Shown one piece after another: positions 63,539 through 64,000 of a stretch of 64,000 nt of DNA (positions are counted from its first letter, which is position 1; each line of letters starts with the position of its first letter). The DNA lies in contig NZ_CP036150.1 in NCBI RefSeq assembly GCF_008329965.1, positions 2,728,001 to 2,792,000 of the forward strand. The letters are read 5' to 3'. The DNA is from Oceanispirochaeta crateris (GTDB taxonomy: Bacteria > Spirochaetota > Spirochaetia > DSM-2461). The notes beneath the pieces were generated by a model. The model was not told the origin of the DNA and searched no databases. It worked only from the letters and a program-made list of their open reading frames with translations. Position numbers and translations under genes: made by a program.

Positions 63539-64000
63539 GAATGAGGTTCTCCATCTGTTAAATTCATTTTTCGAACATTTCCCATTTGAAAACTCTCTCC
63601 AATCCGGGTTTCACCCAAACAGTAGGAGCAAAGAGCTGAAGGCATTGAAAATCTGAGTTTTTTACCAACCAGGGTTTCAATTTTCTCATTTTCATCGAAA
63701 AACAGAGTACTGAGCTCGAAACTTCCCTGCCCTGTCAAACCGTTGATATTCATGATTACCGCAGAGGGATTGACCATATTCACACGGCTGGCAAAGACTT
63801 CTCTCTCTGCTTGCGAGACGATATCACCCTTGGTAATGACCACGATATCTGCCGATTTCAGCATAGGACCAATTTTTTTCGGAGTATTGATTCCACTGAG
63901 ATTGTCGATGACACAGACGGCTTTGATATCCTTGATATAGGGAGAACAACGGTTGCATAACCCGGCGGATTCAGAAATAAGAACATCGAATCCTTCTCGG
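63535..64000 (-). CDS. HypB/CobW-type metallochaperone-like GTPase, partial
   Basis: Only the C-terminal part is in the window; the frame is open to base 64000. It shows the switch region ESAGLCNRCSPYIKDIKAVCVIDNLSG, a base-recognition motif (VVITKGDIVSQAERE), INGLTGQGSFELSTLF and a C-terminal CSYC pair. This is the layout of SIMIBI-class G proteins such as HypB, UreG or CooC, which insert or transfer metals, but the two CXXC pairs are unusual. The Walker A motif must lie beyond the edge. It is translationally coupled to the ABC ATPase downstream. Confidence 0.7.
   Translation of the reverse strand, partial: REGFDVLISESAGLCNRCSPYIKDIKAVCVIDNLSGINTPKKIGPMLKSADIVVITKGDIVSQAEREVFASRVNMVNPSAVIMNINGLTGQGSFELSTLFFDENEKIETLVGKKLRFSMPSALCSYCLGETRIGESFQMGNVRKMNLTDGEPHS

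Noticed and set aside
1-64000. Mobile elements, phage genes, CRISPR arrays or toxin-antitoxin pairs
   Set aside because: I saw no transposase, integrase, terminal inverted repeats, regularly spaced repeats or paired small toxin/antitoxin frames. The 38291-38497/38038-38298 pair was considered as a toxin-antitoxin module, but the second protein is a clear RRM.

Overview
The window looks like chromosomal DNA of an anaerobic, fermentative spirochaete (Spirochaetaceae; an Oceanispirochaeta- or Sediminispirochaeta-like marine lineage is my best guess). This is inferred from gene content: an NADH/ferredoxin [FeFe]-hydrogenase with Nfn, an mgl-type sugar ABC transporter, TTT transporter, extracytoplasmic flavin reductases, many sensor kinases, and relaxed lipoprotein signals. 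I see no rRNA, tRNA, CRISPR array, insertion sequence or phage gene, and gene density is high.

Layout. 1-5.3 kb: two fumarate-reductase-like flavoproteins flank a CitA/DcuS-type kinase and regulator pair, suggesting respiration of an unsaturated organic acid. 5.6-10.9 kb: a LacI-family regulator sits between an Old-Yellow-Enzyme/flavoprotein pair and a short-chain dehydrogenase; three copies of one operator tie them together. 11-16.5 kb: typA, a DUF1847 protein, an ABC-F ATPase and an iron alcohol dehydrogenase. 16.7-20.3 kb: a sigma-54 two-component system divergent from a secreted head-GIN (DUF2807) protein that has a near-consensus sigma-54 promoter.

20.5-31 kb is the energetic core. A tightly coupled five-gene operon encodes the trimeric hydrogenase HydCBA plus NfnAB. 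A convergent operon encodes a small [2Fe-2S] protein, a putative H2-sensing HydS-type hydrogenase with a PAS domain, a SpoIIE-type phosphatase and an unknown 159-aa protein. Both promoters, and that of the alcohol dehydrogenase, carry versions of one palindrome (TTTATTATCGATA-N6-TATCGATAATAAA), suggesting a local redox or hydrogen regulon.

31-38.5 kb: a diguanylate cyclase, then a carbohydrate group (PHP, GH130, PIG-L deacetylase, GT4, six-hairpin glycosidase) of unknown product, then a small RNA-binding protein. 38.8-44.2 kb: a permease, a CBS-ACT protein, malic enzyme, an LDH2-type malate/lactate dehydrogenase and a DeoR regulator with recognisable operators. 44.3-52.7 kb: a PhnD-like protein with a Na/Pi transporter, then a TctCBA tricarboxylate transporter whose upstream region has a sigma-54 promoter and palindromic enhancer sites next to its own NtrC-type system. 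52.9-62.1 kb: another AEC permease, mglBAC, a second sugar-binding lipoprotein and a YesMN-type two-component system. 62.2-64 kb: an unassigned zinc-ribbon / ABC ATPase / metallochaperone-like GTPase operon that runs off the window.

Together the genes describe an organism that ferments sugars, manages NADH, NADPH, ferredoxin and H2, interconverts malate/pyruvate, imports carboxylates and may dump electrons on extracellular unsaturated acids. Promoter, operator and terminator calls were made by eye and are inferences.
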